Positions 44,113 through 56,110 of a stretch of 64,000 bases of DNA are shown here, piece by piece. Within the stretch, counting starts at the first letter, position 1. Each line of letters begins with the position of its first letter. The notes under the pieces are model-generated. The model made no database searches and was not told where the DNA came from. It was given only the letters and a program-made list of their open reading frames with translations. Source of the stretch: VXYL01 sp965208525 (GTDB taxonomy: Bacteria > Pseudomonadota > Gammaproteobacteria > Pseudomonadales > Azotimanducaceae); NCBI GenBank assembly GCA_965208525.1, contig OZ242340.1, positions 620,001 to 684,000 on the forward strand, written 5' to 3'. The position numbers and the translations under genes are program-made.

Positions 44113-45189
44113 ATGGAGCTTCGGTCACTTGGCGCATTGGCTGCGCTGCTCACGGTCGGCGGCGCGCTGGCCGCCGACATCCCACGTACGGAGGACGGCA
44201 AGCCGGACTTCTCCGGCACCTACGACATCACGACGCTGACACCCTTCAGTCGGGCACCGGAACTCGGCGAACGCAGGACGTTCACCGCCGAGGAAGTCGC
44301 AGAGCGGCGCCAGCGCGCGCATTCGCAGTTGGAACAGGCCGCGGCACCGCTCGACCCGGATCGCGAGGTGCTTGCGGCGCCCGAAGGGCAGGCGCGGGAC
44401 CGGGGCGTAGACGTCTCGGGCGACTTCACGCCGGGCAGCTACGACTTTCACTGGTTCGACTGCGGCGGCATCTACTGCGACTTCTATCAGGTGGACGGCG
44501 AGTACCGCACGTCGATCCTCATCGACCCACCCAATGGCCGGATGCCGCCGCAGTCGGAAGCCGGCAAGGCGCGTCAGGCGACGCTCCGGCCCTACTACAA
44601 GCCGAAATACCCGGGCGAGGCGTGGTGGCTCGCCGACGGCAGCGACCCTTACGACAACCCCGAAGGGCAGTCGATCGGCGACCGCTGCATCTACATGTCG
44701 ATCACCGTGCCGATGCGGCCGGTGGTGTACAACAACATCAAGACCGTCGTCCAGACCGACGACCATGTGCTCATCATGGTGGAGTGGATGCACTGGCCGC
44801 GGGTGATTCGGCTCGGCTCCGAACACCTGCCGGAGGAGATGACCTCGTATGGCGGCGATTCCATCGGCTGGTGGGAGGGCGACACGCTGGTGGTCGAGAC
44901 CACCAATTTCAAGGACTACATGTCGCCACATCCAGCGCGCCCGGACCTGCGCATCATCGAGCGGTTCAGCCCCAACGCCGATGGCGGCTTGCTCTACAAC
45001 TTCACCGTCCACGACCCGGACTACACGATGCCCTACACCGGTGAATACCCGTGGACCCGCACGGACAAGCTCATGTATGAGTACGCCTGCCACGAGGGCA
45101 ACTATTCGATGGCGAACACGCTGCGCGGCGCCCGGGTGCTGGAGCGCAAGTGGATGGAGCAGCAAAGCGCTGCGGAGGGCACGGAATGA
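44113..45189 (+). CDS. Secreted protein of unknown function, first gene of PQQ cluster
   Basis: 358 residues with a clear signal peptide (MELRSLGALAALLTVGGALA, cut near 21). Mature protein begins DIPRTEDGKPDFSGTYDI. Contains YGGDSIGWWEGDTLVVETTNF, a segment shared by a family of periplasmic proteins often found beside PQQ dehydrogenases; function unknown. The RBS GGGGAGG lies just upstream. ATGA overlap with the next gene indicates coupling. The downstream paralogue shares the GDTLVI-type segment and probable fold. Confidence 0.8.
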   Translation: MELRSLGALAALLTVGGALAADIPRTEDGKPDFSGTYDITTLTPFSRAPELGERRTFTAEEVAERRQRAHSQLEQAAAPLDPDREVLAAPEGQARDRGVDVSGDFTPGSYDFHWFDCGGIYCDFYQVDGEYRTSILIDPPNGRMPPQSEAGKARQATLRPYYKPKYPGEAWWLADGSDPYDNPEGQSIGDRCIYMSITVPMRPVVYNNIKTVVQTDDHVLIMVEWMHWPRVIRLGSEHLPEEMTSYGGDSIGWWEGDTLVVETTNFKDYMSPHPARPDLRIIERFSPNADGGLLYNFTVHDPDYTMPYTGEYPWTRTDKLMYEYACHEGNYSMANTLRGARVLERKWMEQQSAAEGTE

Positions 45190-46037
45190 GCCGTTTTCTA
45201 CGGCGCAGCCTCCTAGCCGCCATCTCGGGGCTTCTTTTTGCCGTTGCGGCCGTGGCCGATGAAGGTTGGACGGCGCCGCGGGGCCCTGGCGGCGTGCATC
45301 CGGACCTGAACGGCGTTTGGCAAGCCGTGAACGAGGCGCATTGGGACATCGAGCGGCATGTGGCAAGGGCGTCGGTGCAGCTTCGCGAGGGGCCGATGGG
45401 GCCGGTGCCGGCCATCGCGACCCTGCGCATGGGCGCGACCCTGGCGGTGCCGCCGAGCCTCGGTGTCGTGGCTGGCGGCAAGCTGCCGTACCGCCCGGAG
45501 GCGCTCGCGAAACGCGACGCCAACCGCGCCCGCTGGAGCGAGCTGGACCCGGAAGTGAAGTGCTATCTGCCGGGCATTCCGCGCGCCAACTACCTGCCGC
45601 AGCCGTTTCAGATCTTCCAGGGCGCGAGCAACATCGAGTTCGTCTATCAGTTCGCCGGCGCCAACCGCAACATCCTCATGCACGACCCGGGGCCGGCGCC
45701 GGCCGACTCCTGGATGGGCCAGTCGGTGGCGTCTTGGCAGGGCGATACGCTGGTGATTGTCGTGACGGCGCAGAATGCAGACACCTGGTTCGACCGTGCC
45801 GGCAACCACCACAGCGCCGCCATGACGGTGGTGGAGCGCTTCACGCCGATGGGCCCGAACCACCTGCACTACGAAGCCACCATCGACGATGCGGAAACCT
45901 TCACGCGGCCGTGGACGATGGCGATGCCGCTCTACCGCCGCATGGAACCGAACGCGATGCTGCTCGACTTCAAGTGCGTCGAGTTCGTGGAGGAACTGCT
46001 GTACGGCGAGCTCAGGCGACACCCGTTGCCACGGTAG
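45186..46037 (+). CDS. Secreted protein of unknown function, paralogue of the preceding gene
   Basis: 283 residues. Signal peptide MSRFLRRSLLAAISGLLFAVAAVA. The mature part includes RANYLPQPFQIFQGASNIEFVY and GQSVASWQGDTLVIVVTAQN, matching the WEGDTLVVETT region of the upstream protein, so both are probably related. Bases 45190-45217, coding for the n-region of the signal peptide, are an exact inverted copy of a dispersed repeat at 21022-21049: the repeat has become coding. The start overlaps the upstream stop (ATGA). Confidence 0.8.
   Translation: MSRFLRRSLLAAISGLLFAVAAVADEGWTAPRGPGGVHPDLNGVWQAVNEAHWDIERHVARASVQLREGPMGPVPAIATLRMGATLAVPPSLGVVAGGKLPYRPEALAKRDANRARWSELDPEVKCYLPGIPRANYLPQPFQIFQGASNIEFVYQFAGANRNILMHDPGPAPADSWMGQSVASWQGDTLVIVVTAQNADTWFDRAGNHHSAAMTVVERFTPMGPNHLHYEATIDDAETFTRPWTMAMPLYRRMEPNAMLLDFKCVEFVEELLYGELRRHPLPR
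45190..45217. repeat. Family E repeat inside a signal-peptide coding region
   Basis: 28 bases identical to the reverse complement of 21022-21049. They encode approximately SRFLRRSLLA of the signal peptide at 45186. Confidence 0.8.
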
Positions 46038-46086
46038 CCCGAACCAACCAACGCGGCTCGCGGGCCGCCCGCGGAGGAGCGCTCCC

Positions 46087-46509
46087 ATGAGATTCACCGT
46101 TGCCACACTGGTTGCCGCCTTCACTGCCTTCGCGCCGAGTGCGAGCGCCCATCACGCCTTCGGCGCCGAGTTCGATCCGAACCTGCCGCTGCAACTGCGG
46201 GGGCCCATCGTTCGCATCGAGTGGGTAAATCCGCACGCCTGGTTCCACGTCGAGCACACCAATGCCGATGGCACCAAGACGGTGTGGATGGTGGAGGCCG
46301 GCACCCCCAATACGCTGTTCCGGCGTGGCATCACGCGCACGAGCGTGCCGGTCGGCACCGAGGTCATCATCGACGGCTTTCAGGCCAAGGACGGCACCGA
46401 ACGGGCGAACGGTCGGCGCATGACGCTCACGGACGGTTCGACGCTGTTCATGGGTTCGAGCGGCACCGGGGCGCCGGCCGACGGTGCCGACCCGACGGAA
46501 CGACGTTGA
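46087..46509 (+). CDS. DUF6152 family periplasmic protein
   Basis: 140 residues. The signal peptide ends PSASA; the predicted mature protein starts HHAFGAEFDPNLPLQL, so it would expose an N-terminal His-His. Then the family pattern GPIVRIEWVNPHAWFHVEH and GTPNTLFRRG. RBS GGAGGAG. DUF6152 proteins commonly accompany PQQ dehydrogenases and are of unknown function; an N-terminal His suggests metal binding, which is inference. Confidence 0.82.
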   Translation: MRFTVATLVAAFTAFAPSASAHHAFGAEFDPNLPLQLRGPIVRIEWVNPHAWFHVEHTNADGTKTVWMVEAGTPNTLFRRGITRTSVPVGTEVIIDGFQAKDGTERANGRRMTLTDGSTLFMGSSGTGAPADGADPTERR

Positions 46510-46516
46510 ACTCGCG

Positions 46517-46641
46517 GAGGCCTTCGGAGGGAAGGCATTCTGCCTTTCCTGGCGCGCCGTTAGGCGCGCTGACGGCAGCTCACCATAGATGCGCCTCTCG
46601 GCGCATGGGAAGGCAGAATGCCTTCCCTCCGACGGCCCGCC
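46517..46641. repeat. Dispersed inverted repeat family B, copy 2
   Basis: Arms 46519-46547 and 46607-46641, each containing GGAGGGAAGGCATTCTGCC or its complement, around about 60 bp with inner GGCGCGCCGTTAGGCGCGC and GATGCGCCTCTCGGCGCAT hairpins. The proposed start codon of the PQQ dehydrogenase (46605) lies at the edge of the right arm. Confidence 0.8.
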
Positions 46642-48626
46642 CCCATTCCCCCAGCCGCGTCGCACTTGCCGGCATTGCGCTTGCCGGGGCGTCGCTCCTC
46701 ACGGCCTGCGCTCCGCCTGAGGATCGGGTCGGCGACTGGCCCCACCACGGCAGCGACCTTGCCTCCTCTAAATACTCGCCCCTCGACCAGATCAACGCGG
46801 AGAATTTCGGCGATCTGGAAGTCGCCTGGCGCTGGGAGTCCGCAGACCGGCGCCTTGGCGACGTCTATGACACCGGCAACTACACGGCGACGCCGCTGAT
46901 GGTGGATGGCCGCGTCTATGCCGTCACATCGCATGGGCAAGTGGCGGCGCTCGATGCCGGCACCGGCGAGCAGCTCTGGCTCTACGACCCGAGGAGTTGG
47001 GAGCGGGAACTGCCGACGCAGCTTCCGCGTCGCACCCGCGGCATCGAGTACTGGAGCGACGGCGAGGCGGCGCGCATCCTGCTCGCGACGATGGGCAAGC
47101 AGCTCGTCTCCATCGATGTCGACACCGGCCGGCCAGACCCCGCCTTCGGCACTGGCGGCGTGGTGGACTTGACCGGCGACTTGGGTGTGGATGACCGCGT
47201 GATGGCGCACATCTCGCACAGCGCGCCGCCCATCGTGGTACGCGACACCGTGGTCGTCGGCTCGAAGATTCACGATTACGTGTCCGAAAACCGGAACCCA
47301 CCCGGCCACATCCGCGCCTACGACGTCCGCACCGGCGCGCTCAAGTGGCGCTTTCACACCATCCCGCAGGAAGGAGAGGCGTTCACCGAAACCTGGGAGA
47401 ACGACTCGTGGCGTGTGCAGGGCAACACCAATGCCTGGACCATGCTGGCCGCGGACGAGGAACTCGGCTACGTCTATCTGCCGCTCTCCACCCCCACCAA
47501 CGACTACTACGGCGGCGAACGTCTCGGTGACAACCTCTTTGCCGAGAGCCTGGTGTGCGTCGATGTCGAGACCGGCAAGCGGGTGTGGCACTTCCAGACG
47601 GTGCATCACGGCATCTGGGACTACGACATCGCTTCGGCGCCGAACCTGGTGGACATCGTCGTCGACGGCCGACCCATCAAGGCGGTGGCACAGGTGTCGA
47701 AGACCGCCTTCACCTACGTCTTCGACCGGGCGACCGGCGAGCCGGTATGGCCCATCGAGGAACGCCCCGTGCCGCCGAGCACCGTGCCCGGCGAGCGCCT
47801 GTCGCCGACACAGCCGTTCCCCACCAAGCCGCCAGCCTTCGACCGGCAGGGGGTGGATGAGGACGATCTCATCGACTTCACGCCAGAACTGGCTGAGCAG
47901 GCGAGACGCATCGCGGCGAGCTTCCGCTTGGGGCCGCTGTTCGAGCCGATCATCGTCGAGGGCGCGGGCGGCAAGCTGGGCACGCTGGTGGTTCCCGGCG
48001 CTGGCGGCGGAGCCAGCTTCCCGGGCGCCTCGGTGGACCCGGATACGGGCATTCTCTACGTCGATTCGTTCACCCTGCCCACTGGGATGGCCCTGGTGGA
48101 AACCGCCACCAACGTCACGCAGAGCCAGCCGGAGCCGGGAACTTCCGATTTCCGCTACGAGATCAAGTATCAGCCAGCCATCGGTCCCGAGGGCCTGCCG
48201 CTGGTCAAGCCTCCCTACCGGCGCCTAACCGCCATCGACCTCAACACCGGCGAGCACGTCTTTCAGGTGGCACAGGGACCCGGCCCGCGCAACCATCCCG
48301 CCATCGCCCACCTGAATCTCGGCGCACTCGGCTCCGGGCACTCCGCCGGTGCCGTGGCAGAAGGCGGGATTCTGGTGACCAAGACCGTGCTCATCGACTT
48401 CCTGCCGACGATGGACGAACTCGGCGACCGCGTGCCGAACGGCGGCCACCTGAGGGCCCTCGACAAGGGCACTGGAGCGGTGCTCGCCGAGGTTACCGTG
48501 GATCGCAGTCTGCACGGCGCGCCGATGACCTATTGGCATGACGGCCGGCAATACATCGCCGTGGCGGGCGGCGGCGGCGCTGAAAAGTCGGAGCTGGTCG
48601 CCTTTGCGTTGCCGCAAGCCCGGTGA
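46605..48626 (+). CDS. PQQ-dependent dehydrogenase, lipoprotein
   Basis: 673 residues. Quinoprotein beta-propeller with DWPHHGSDLASSKYSPLDQI at the N terminus, a VHHGIWDYDIASAP segment and C-terminal HDGRQYIAVAGGGG, as in glucose/quinate dehydrogenase-like enzymes. Lipobox LLTAC (C36) makes it membrane-anchored in the envelope. The ATG at 46605 is the only start that keeps the signal peptide, and it lies in a repeat arm without a visible RBS. It would oxidise an alcohol or sugar and pass electrons to quinone or cytochrome c. Second-last gene of the cluster. Confidence 0.88.
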   Translation: MGRQNAFPPTARPHSPSRVALAGIALAGASLLTACAPPEDRVGDWPHHGSDLASSKYSPLDQINAENFGDLEVAWRWESADRRLGDVYDTGNYTATPLMVDGRVYAVTSHGQVAALDAGTGEQLWLYDPRSWERELPTQLPRRTRGIEYWSDGEAARILLATMGKQLVSIDVDTGRPDPAFGTGGVVDLTGDLGVDDRVMAHISHSAPPIVVRDTVVVGSKIHDYVSENRNPPGHIRAYDVRTGALKWRFHTIPQEGEAFTETWENDSWRVQGNTNAWTMLAADEELGYVYLPLSTPTNDYYGGERLGDNLFAESLVCVDVETGKRVWHFQTVHHGIWDYDIASAPNLVDIVVDGRPIKAVAQVSKTAFTYVFDRATGEPVWPIEERPVPPSTVPGERLSPTQPFPTKPPAFDRQGVDEDDLIDFTPELAEQARRIAASFRLGPLFEPIIVEGAGGKLGTLVVPGAGGGASFPGASVDPDTGILYVDSFTLPTGMALVETATNVTQSQPEPGTSDFRYEIKYQPAIGPEGLPLVKPPYRRLTAIDLNTGEHVFQVAQGPGPRNHPAIAHLNLGALGSGHSAGAVAEGGILVTKTVLIDFLPTMDELGDRVPNGGHLRALDKGTGAVLAEVTVDRSLHGAPMTYWHDGRQYIAVAGGGGAEKSELVAFALPQAR

Positions 48627-48665
48627 TGGCTACCAACTCCCTTCCCGTGGAGCTCCACTAACGGC

Positions 48666-50657
48666 ATGTTGCGCCGTCGGCCACGGCGCGGACCGACCAA
48701 GGCGTGGCTCGCGATGGTCGCCCTTGCCTTGGTCGCCTGCGCGCCGAAGACGCCCGACACGGACTGGCCGGCCTATCTCGGCGACGCGGGGCGAGGTCAT
48801 TACAGCGAACTGACCGAGATCGACCCCACCAACGTCGCCCGGCTCTCGGTGGCATGGCGCTATGACGCCGGCGAGCTGCAGCCGGGGGTCTCGGTCATGG
48901 ACACGAACCCGCTCGTGGTCGGCGGCGTGCTGTTCGGCTTGTCACCCACCCTGGATGCCTTCGCGCTCGATGCGGCGACCGGAGTGGAGTTGTGGCGTTC
49001 GGCAGCCCCGGTCGCGGCGGACGCCGCCATTGAACACAACCAGAGAGGGATGCTGTGGTGGCCTGGCGCGACCGACGCTGACAACACGGGAGCGGGGCTT
49101 TACTACGTTGCCGGTACCCGTCTCGTCGCCCTCGATCCTCGCACCGGCAAGGCGCGCACGGGGTTCGGCGTCGAGGGCGAGCTTGATCTAGCAACTGTTG
49201 CTCCCGGCGGCGTCGCGGAGGTCGCGGGTCCAGGGCTGGTCGTGGACGAGGGCATCCTCCTCGCCCTGAAGGGAACAAAGGCCAGCGGCTGCGGCGCGGT
49301 GATTGCCGTCAACGCCAGCGATGGGGGCCTCGCGTGGCGCGCGGACCTCTGCGAACTGGCGGCCGGGAACCCCTCTGCGGCGATGGCATTCGACGCAACC
49401 CACGGCCTCGCGTTCGTGCCGGCGGAAGCGGGAGGCGTCACACCGGCAACGCCGGCGGCGCCCGTGTCCGGCTCGCTGCTGGCGCTGGACGCGGCGACGG
49501 GGGAGGTGCGCTGGCGGCAGTCCATTTACCGCCGGGAGTCGTGGCCGGGACGACTTGCGTCACCACCGGTGCTGGTTCGGGTCCCGCATGGTGAACAGGA
49601 CGTTGATGCCGTCGCACTCGCCACCCGCCGGGGCCACCTCTTCCTGTTTGACACCGGCAGTGGCGCGCCGCTGCATCCGACGGTGGAGCAGCACGGTGAA
49701 GCGGTCTCGGCACTGACGCTCGTGCGCCAAGCCTTTGTTCCAAGCGAACGAGCCGCGGCCACGGCGCTGGCGGAGCGAGTGGCGTCGCTGCAAACTGCCC
49801 CCTGGACGCTGCCTGCCGCCGCCGGCACGCTCCTGTTTCCCGGCGTTCAGGCCGGTGCCGGCTGGGGTGGTGCCGCCTTCGACCCCACCTCGCAGCGCCT
49901 GATCCTGAACGTGGAGGAAAGCGCCAGCGTCTTGCGCCTAATCGAGGTACCGGCGGGATTCAGCGAGCGGGAGGCGTACTTTGCCCACTGCGCCCGTTGT
50001 CACGGTGCCGACCGCAAGGGCCTCTATCAGGGGCGCGCGGATCGCTACGGCGCCGGAGGCCCGAGCCTCATCGGCGTCGGGGCGCGCATGTCGGAACGGA
50101 ACCTCCACACCGTCATCGCCCGGGGTCGCGGCTCCATGCCGGGGTTCGACCAACTGCCGGAACTCGAGCGCATCGCCTTGGTGGACTACCTGCGTCAGCC
50201 TCCAGACGACTTCAGCCGCGATGACCGCACCTCCGAGCGAGGCTTCCTGGTTGCGGAGCCCGTGACGCTGCGCGACGCCGAGCGCCTGCCCGGCAACGCG
50301 CCGCCCTGGGGATCGCTCGTGGCCTTCGACCTCGGCGCGAGCAAGCCGGCTTGGCAGGTGCCGCTTGGCGAGTATCCGTCGCGCCCGGGCTTAAGCTTCG
50401 GTGCCGAGAACACCGGCGGCGCCGTCGTCACCGCCGCGGGCCTTGTGTTCATCGCCGCGACGCCGGACATGAAGATGCGTGCCTTCGACGCGTCCGACGG
50501 CGCGCTGCTGTGGGAATCGGAACTCTCCGCCGGGGGATTCGGCACACCTGCCGTGTACGCCGCCGGCGGGCGTCAGTTCATCGCCATCGCCGCCGGGGGT
50601 GGACGCTTGGGCCCGCCGTCAGGTTCCGAGTACATCGCGTTCGCCTTGCCGGACTAG
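48666..50657 (+). CDS. PQQ dehydrogenase with inserted cytochrome c domain, lipoprotein
   Basis: 663 residues. Lipobox LALVAC; WPAYLGDAGRGHYSELTEID opens the propeller. A cytochrome c domain is inserted before the last blade: the haem site CARCH at 442-446 and axial Met M491 in GRGSMPGF. The propeller then resumes (PSRPGLSFGAENTGGAVVT...GRQFIAIAAGGG). Such quinohaemoproteins oxidise alcohols or aldehydes and transfer electrons internally. 39 bp from the preceding PQQ gene, so in the same operon. The metal-site residues differ between the two PQQ proteins, suggesting different substrates. Confidence 0.88.
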   Translation: MLRRRPRRGPTKAWLAMVALALVACAPKTPDTDWPAYLGDAGRGHYSELTEIDPTNVARLSVAWRYDAGELQPGVSVMDTNPLVVGGVLFGLSPTLDAFALDAATGVELWRSAAPVAADAAIEHNQRGMLWWPGATDADNTGAGLYYVAGTRLVALDPRTGKARTGFGVEGELDLATVAPGGVAEVAGPGLVVDEGILLALKGTKASGCGAVIAVNASDGGLAWRADLCELAAGNPSAAMAFDATHGLAFVPAEAGGVTPATPAAPVSGSLLALDAATGEVRWRQSIYRRESWPGRLASPPVLVRVPHGEQDVDAVALATRRGHLFLFDTGSGAPLHPTVEQHGEAVSALTLVRQAFVPSERAAATALAERVASLQTAPWTLPAAAGTLLFPGVQAGAGWGGAAFDPTSQRLILNVEESASVLRLIEVPAGFSEREAYFAHCARCHGADRKGLYQGRADRYGAGGPSLIGVGARMSERNLHTVIARGRGSMPGFDQLPELERIALVDYLRQPPDDFSRDDRTSERGFLVAEPVTLRDAERLPGNAPPWGSLVAFDLGASKPAWQVPLGEYPSRPGLSFGAENTGGAVVTAAGLVFIAATPDMKMRAFDASDGALLWESELSAGGFGTPAVYAAGGRQFIAIAAGGGRLGPPSGSEYIAFALPD

Positions 50658-50683
50658 CGCGCCCGATCGGGGTGCTCGCGTAT

Positions 50684-50760
50684 TGAGGAAGGCCACCCGA
50701 AGAAGGGGCGACGCATGCGTCGCCCTGTCCGGCAGCCGGGTGCATCGTCGCCAAGTCCGA
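50684..50760. repeat. Dispersed repeat family A, copy 3 (single palindrome)
   Basis: GAGGAAGGCCACCCGAAGAAG, split here, then the palindrome gggcgacgcatgcgtcgccc at 50706-50725, then the TGTCCGGCAGCCGGGTGCAT flank. It equals copies 1 and 2 with the 55 bp between their two palindromes removed. Confidence 0.85.
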
Positions 50761-50772
50761 AAGGCGGCTACG

Positions 50773-51918
50773 ATGTCAGGCTCAACCAATCCGAGATGTG
50801 CAGCCTTGACACCCATCACCCTCTACGGCTCGCCTATGTCCCTCTACACGGGCCGGGCGCGCAGCTATCTAATCAAGGCTGGTCTCGCGTACCGCGAAGT
50901 GCCGACGACTTCCGCGCATTTTCGGCAGACGGTTTTGCCGAAGGCTGGCGGGCGGCGGAGCTTGCCGACGGTGGAGTTGCCGGACGGCACGGTCATCCGC
51001 GACGGCGTGGCGATTGTCGACCACTTCGAGGCCGAGAGTGGACACGCCTTCTCGCCGGCATCGCCGAAGCAGCGGATCGTCAGCCGCCTGTTCGACGCCA
51101 TCGGCGCCGAGGGGTTGCTGCGCCCGGCCATGCACTATCGCTGGAACTTCCTGGAGCAACGGGATTTCCTGCACTTCCATTTCGAGACCATCTTTCCGCC
51201 GGGCGGCACGCCTTCGGCCGAGAAGCGGATGCGCATGATCCGGGAGATCGTGAACCCGAGCTGGGGCGTGGTGCCGGAGGTGATTGGCACCATCGAGGAG
51301 CTCTACGAGGGGCTGCTCGACCGGCTCCATGAGCACTTCGGGCAGTTCCCCTATCTCTTGGGTGGACGGCCCTGCATTGGCGATTTCGGGATGATGGCGC
51401 CGCTGTACGGTCACTTGGGCCGCGACCCCCACCCCCGCACGCTCATGCAAACTCGCGCTTGGCACACGTTTCGGTGGGTGGAACGGATGAATCGCCCGGA
51501 GCCGGACATCGGCGAGTTCGAGGACCAGAGCACGGACTACCTGCCGGACGACCGCATCCCGGACACGCTGATCGAGGTGCTGCGCCATCTTGCCATCGAC
51601 TACGTTCCGGAAACTCGAGCCGCAGCAGAGTTCATCAACGAATGGCTAGCGGAAAATCGGGACATGCCGCCTGGCACCACCGCCGAACGCGGCGTCGGCA
51701 CCGCGAGCTTTGATCTCGCCGGCACACCCATCGACGTGCTCGCACAACCCTTCCGGTTCCACGTCCTCAGCCGCGTGCAGAAGGAGTTTGAGGCGCTCGC
51801 AGAACCAGACCGCAGCGAAGTACATGCCCTGTTGACCGCCTGCAACATGGCGGAGGTACTCGAACTGAAGCTGACCCGCGCCATCGGCCGCAAGAACAAC
51901 CTGGAAGTTTGGTTGTAG
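50773..51918 (+). CDS. Glutathione S-transferase-like protein
   Basis: 381 residues. The N-terminal thioredoxin-like domain (about 15-90: TLYGSPMSLYTGRARSYLIKAGL, LPTVELPDGTVIRDGVAIVDHFE) and all-helical C domain (about 110-250, GGRPCIGDFGMMAPLYGHL) are those of GSTs. An extra C-terminal region of about 120 residues (SFDLAGTPIDVLAQPFRFHV...) is not part of the usual fold. No Cys at the active-site position; Ser or Tyr type. RBS AAAGGCGG. Substrate unknown. Confidence 0.82.
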   Translation: MSGSTNPRCAALTPITLYGSPMSLYTGRARSYLIKAGLAYREVPTTSAHFRQTVLPKAGGRRSLPTVELPDGTVIRDGVAIVDHFEAESGHAFSPASPKQRIVSRLFDAIGAEGLLRPAMHYRWNFLEQRDFLHFHFETIFPPGGTPSAEKRMRMIREIVNPSWGVVPEVIGTIEELYEGLLDRLHEHFGQFPYLLGGRPCIGDFGMMAPLYGHLGRDPHPRTLMQTRAWHTFRWVERMNRPEPDIGEFEDQSTDYLPDDRIPDTLIEVLRHLAIDYVPETRAAAEFINEWLAENRDMPPGTTAERGVGTASFDLAGTPIDVLAQPFRFHVLSRVQKEFEALAEPDRSEVHALLTACNMAEVLELKLTRAIGRKNNLEVWL

Positions 51919-51948
51919 GGAGGGCCCTTTCCGCAGATGCCCCGCAGG

Positions 51949-52030
51949 GACGGGGCTTGTCCCTGCCCGCGTTGGACGCACCGACAGATTCGGCGTGGGG
52001 CAAGCCCGTCCGTTACGAACTGCGCTTCTA
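51949..52030. repeat. Dispersed repeat family C, copy 1
   Basis: ACGGGGCTTGTCCCTGCCCG...GACGCACCGACAG...GGCAAGCCCGTCCGTTACG and AACTGCG; same order as 24655-24740. Diverged pieces resembling CAAGCCCGTCC occur in the coding sequence of ftsQ near 59780. Between convergent GST-like and argJ genes. Confidence 0.6.
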
Positions 52031-52042
52031 AGGCGCAGCTCC

Positions 52043-53254
52043 CTAGCTACGGTACTCCGCGTTGATGCGGACGTATTCATAGGAGAGGTCGGAGGTCCAG
52101 ATGGTCTCGCTGGCTTGACCTCGGCCCAGCTGGACGCGCACGCTGAACTCGTCCTTCGCCATCACGGCGGCGGCTTGGTCTTCGACGTAGTCGTCGGCCA
52201 CCAGTCCGTTCCTTGCCACCGGCACATCGTCGAGTTCGAGGTTGACGCGGTCTGGGTCCAAGCCTTCGATGTTGGCGCGACCGATGGCCATGCAGAAGCG
52301 GCCCCAGTTGGGGTCGCCGGCGAAGATGGCGGTCTTCACCAACGGGGAGTGGGCGATGGTATAGGCGACTTCGAGGCATTCGGCGCCGGTCCTGCCGCCA
52401 TCGACGACGATGGTGACGAACTTCGTTGCACCCTCGCCGTCGCGGACGGTGCGCTCGGCGAGTTCCACCACCAAGGGCGTGAGCAGTTCTCGCAGTTCTG
52501 CATAGGCGGCGCTTTGCGGGACATCGATGGTGGGCCCTGCGCGTCCGCTTGCCATGACGACGAAGGAGTCGTTGGTGGAGGTGTCGCCGTCGATGGTGAG
52601 GCGATTGAAGCTGCGCTCGGCGAGGTCTCGGGCAAGGTTCGTGGCGGCGGCTGGGGAGAGCGTCGCATCGGTGCCTAGGAAGGCGAGCATGGTTGCCATG
52701 TCCGGACGGATCATGCCGGAGCCTTTGACCATGCCGGTGGCGGAGACCTCGGCGCCCTGCACGCGGCCCTTGACGGACACGGCCTTGGGTGCGGTGTCGG
52801 TGGTCATGATGGCGCGGGCGGCAGCTTCCCAGCCATTGGCGGAGCGAGCTGCGAGCGCTGTGTCGATGCCCTCGCGCATGGCAGCCATGTTGAGGAACTC
52901 GCCGATGACGCCGGTGGAGAACGGCAGCACTTCGTCTTCCGCCACCCCAAGCTTGGCGGCGAGGTGCGCGGCGCTGGCGCGGGCATCGGCGAGGCCGCGC
53001 TCGCCGGTGGCGGCGTTGGCGTTGCCGCTGTTGATCACCAGGGCACGGGCGTTGCCTAGCCGTTCGGAAGCGACCATGACGGGCGCGGCGCGGTAGGCGC
53101 TGGTGGTGAATACGCCTCCGACCACGGCACCAGCGCCCAAAACGATGGCGGCGAGGTCGTCACGATCCTGATAGCGAATGCCGGCTGCGGCGGTGCCTAG
53201 CTTGATGCCGTCGATGGGGTGCAAGTCGCCCAGCGGGGGGAGGTTCACGGCCAT
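52043..53254 (-). CDS. argJ: Bifunctional glutamate N-acetyltransferase/ornithine acetyltransferase
   Basis: 403 residues. Arginine biosynthesis, transferring acetyl from N-acetylornithine to glutamate. Self-cleavage site in MATMLAFLGTDA (the new N-terminal Thr), GMVKGSGMIRPDMATM before it, NSGNANAATG early and GDPNWGRFCMAIGR late. Full length. It lies downstream of secA on the same strand, a common gammaproteobacterial order. Confidence 0.97.
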   Translation of the reverse strand: MAVNLPPLGDLHPIDGIKLGTAAAGIRYQDRDDLAAIVLGAGAVVGGVFTTSAYRAAPVMVASERLGNARALVINSGNANAATGERGLADARASAAHLAAKLGVAEDEVLPFSTGVIGEFLNMAAMREGIDTALAARSANGWEAAARAIMTTDTAPKAVSVKGRVQGAEVSATGMVKGSGMIRPDMATMLAFLGTDATLSPAAATNLARDLAERSFNRLTIDGDTSTNDSFVVMASGRAGPTIDVPQSAAYAELRELLTPLVVELAERTVRDGEGATKFVTIVVDGGRTGAECLEVAYTIAHSPLVKTAIFAGDPNWGRFCMAIGRANIEGLDPDRVNLELDDVPVARNGLVADDYVEDQAAAVMAKDEFSVRVQLGRGQASETIWTSDLSYEYVRINAEYRS

Positions 53255-53332
53255 GGTCGTTGCAGGTCCTGCTTTCTAAGCGGCGGTGTCAGGAGTCGAG
53301 GGCCGGGGCAGGGCCCGGTTGCGTGGTGGACG

Positions 53333-56110
<2,778 letters not shown>

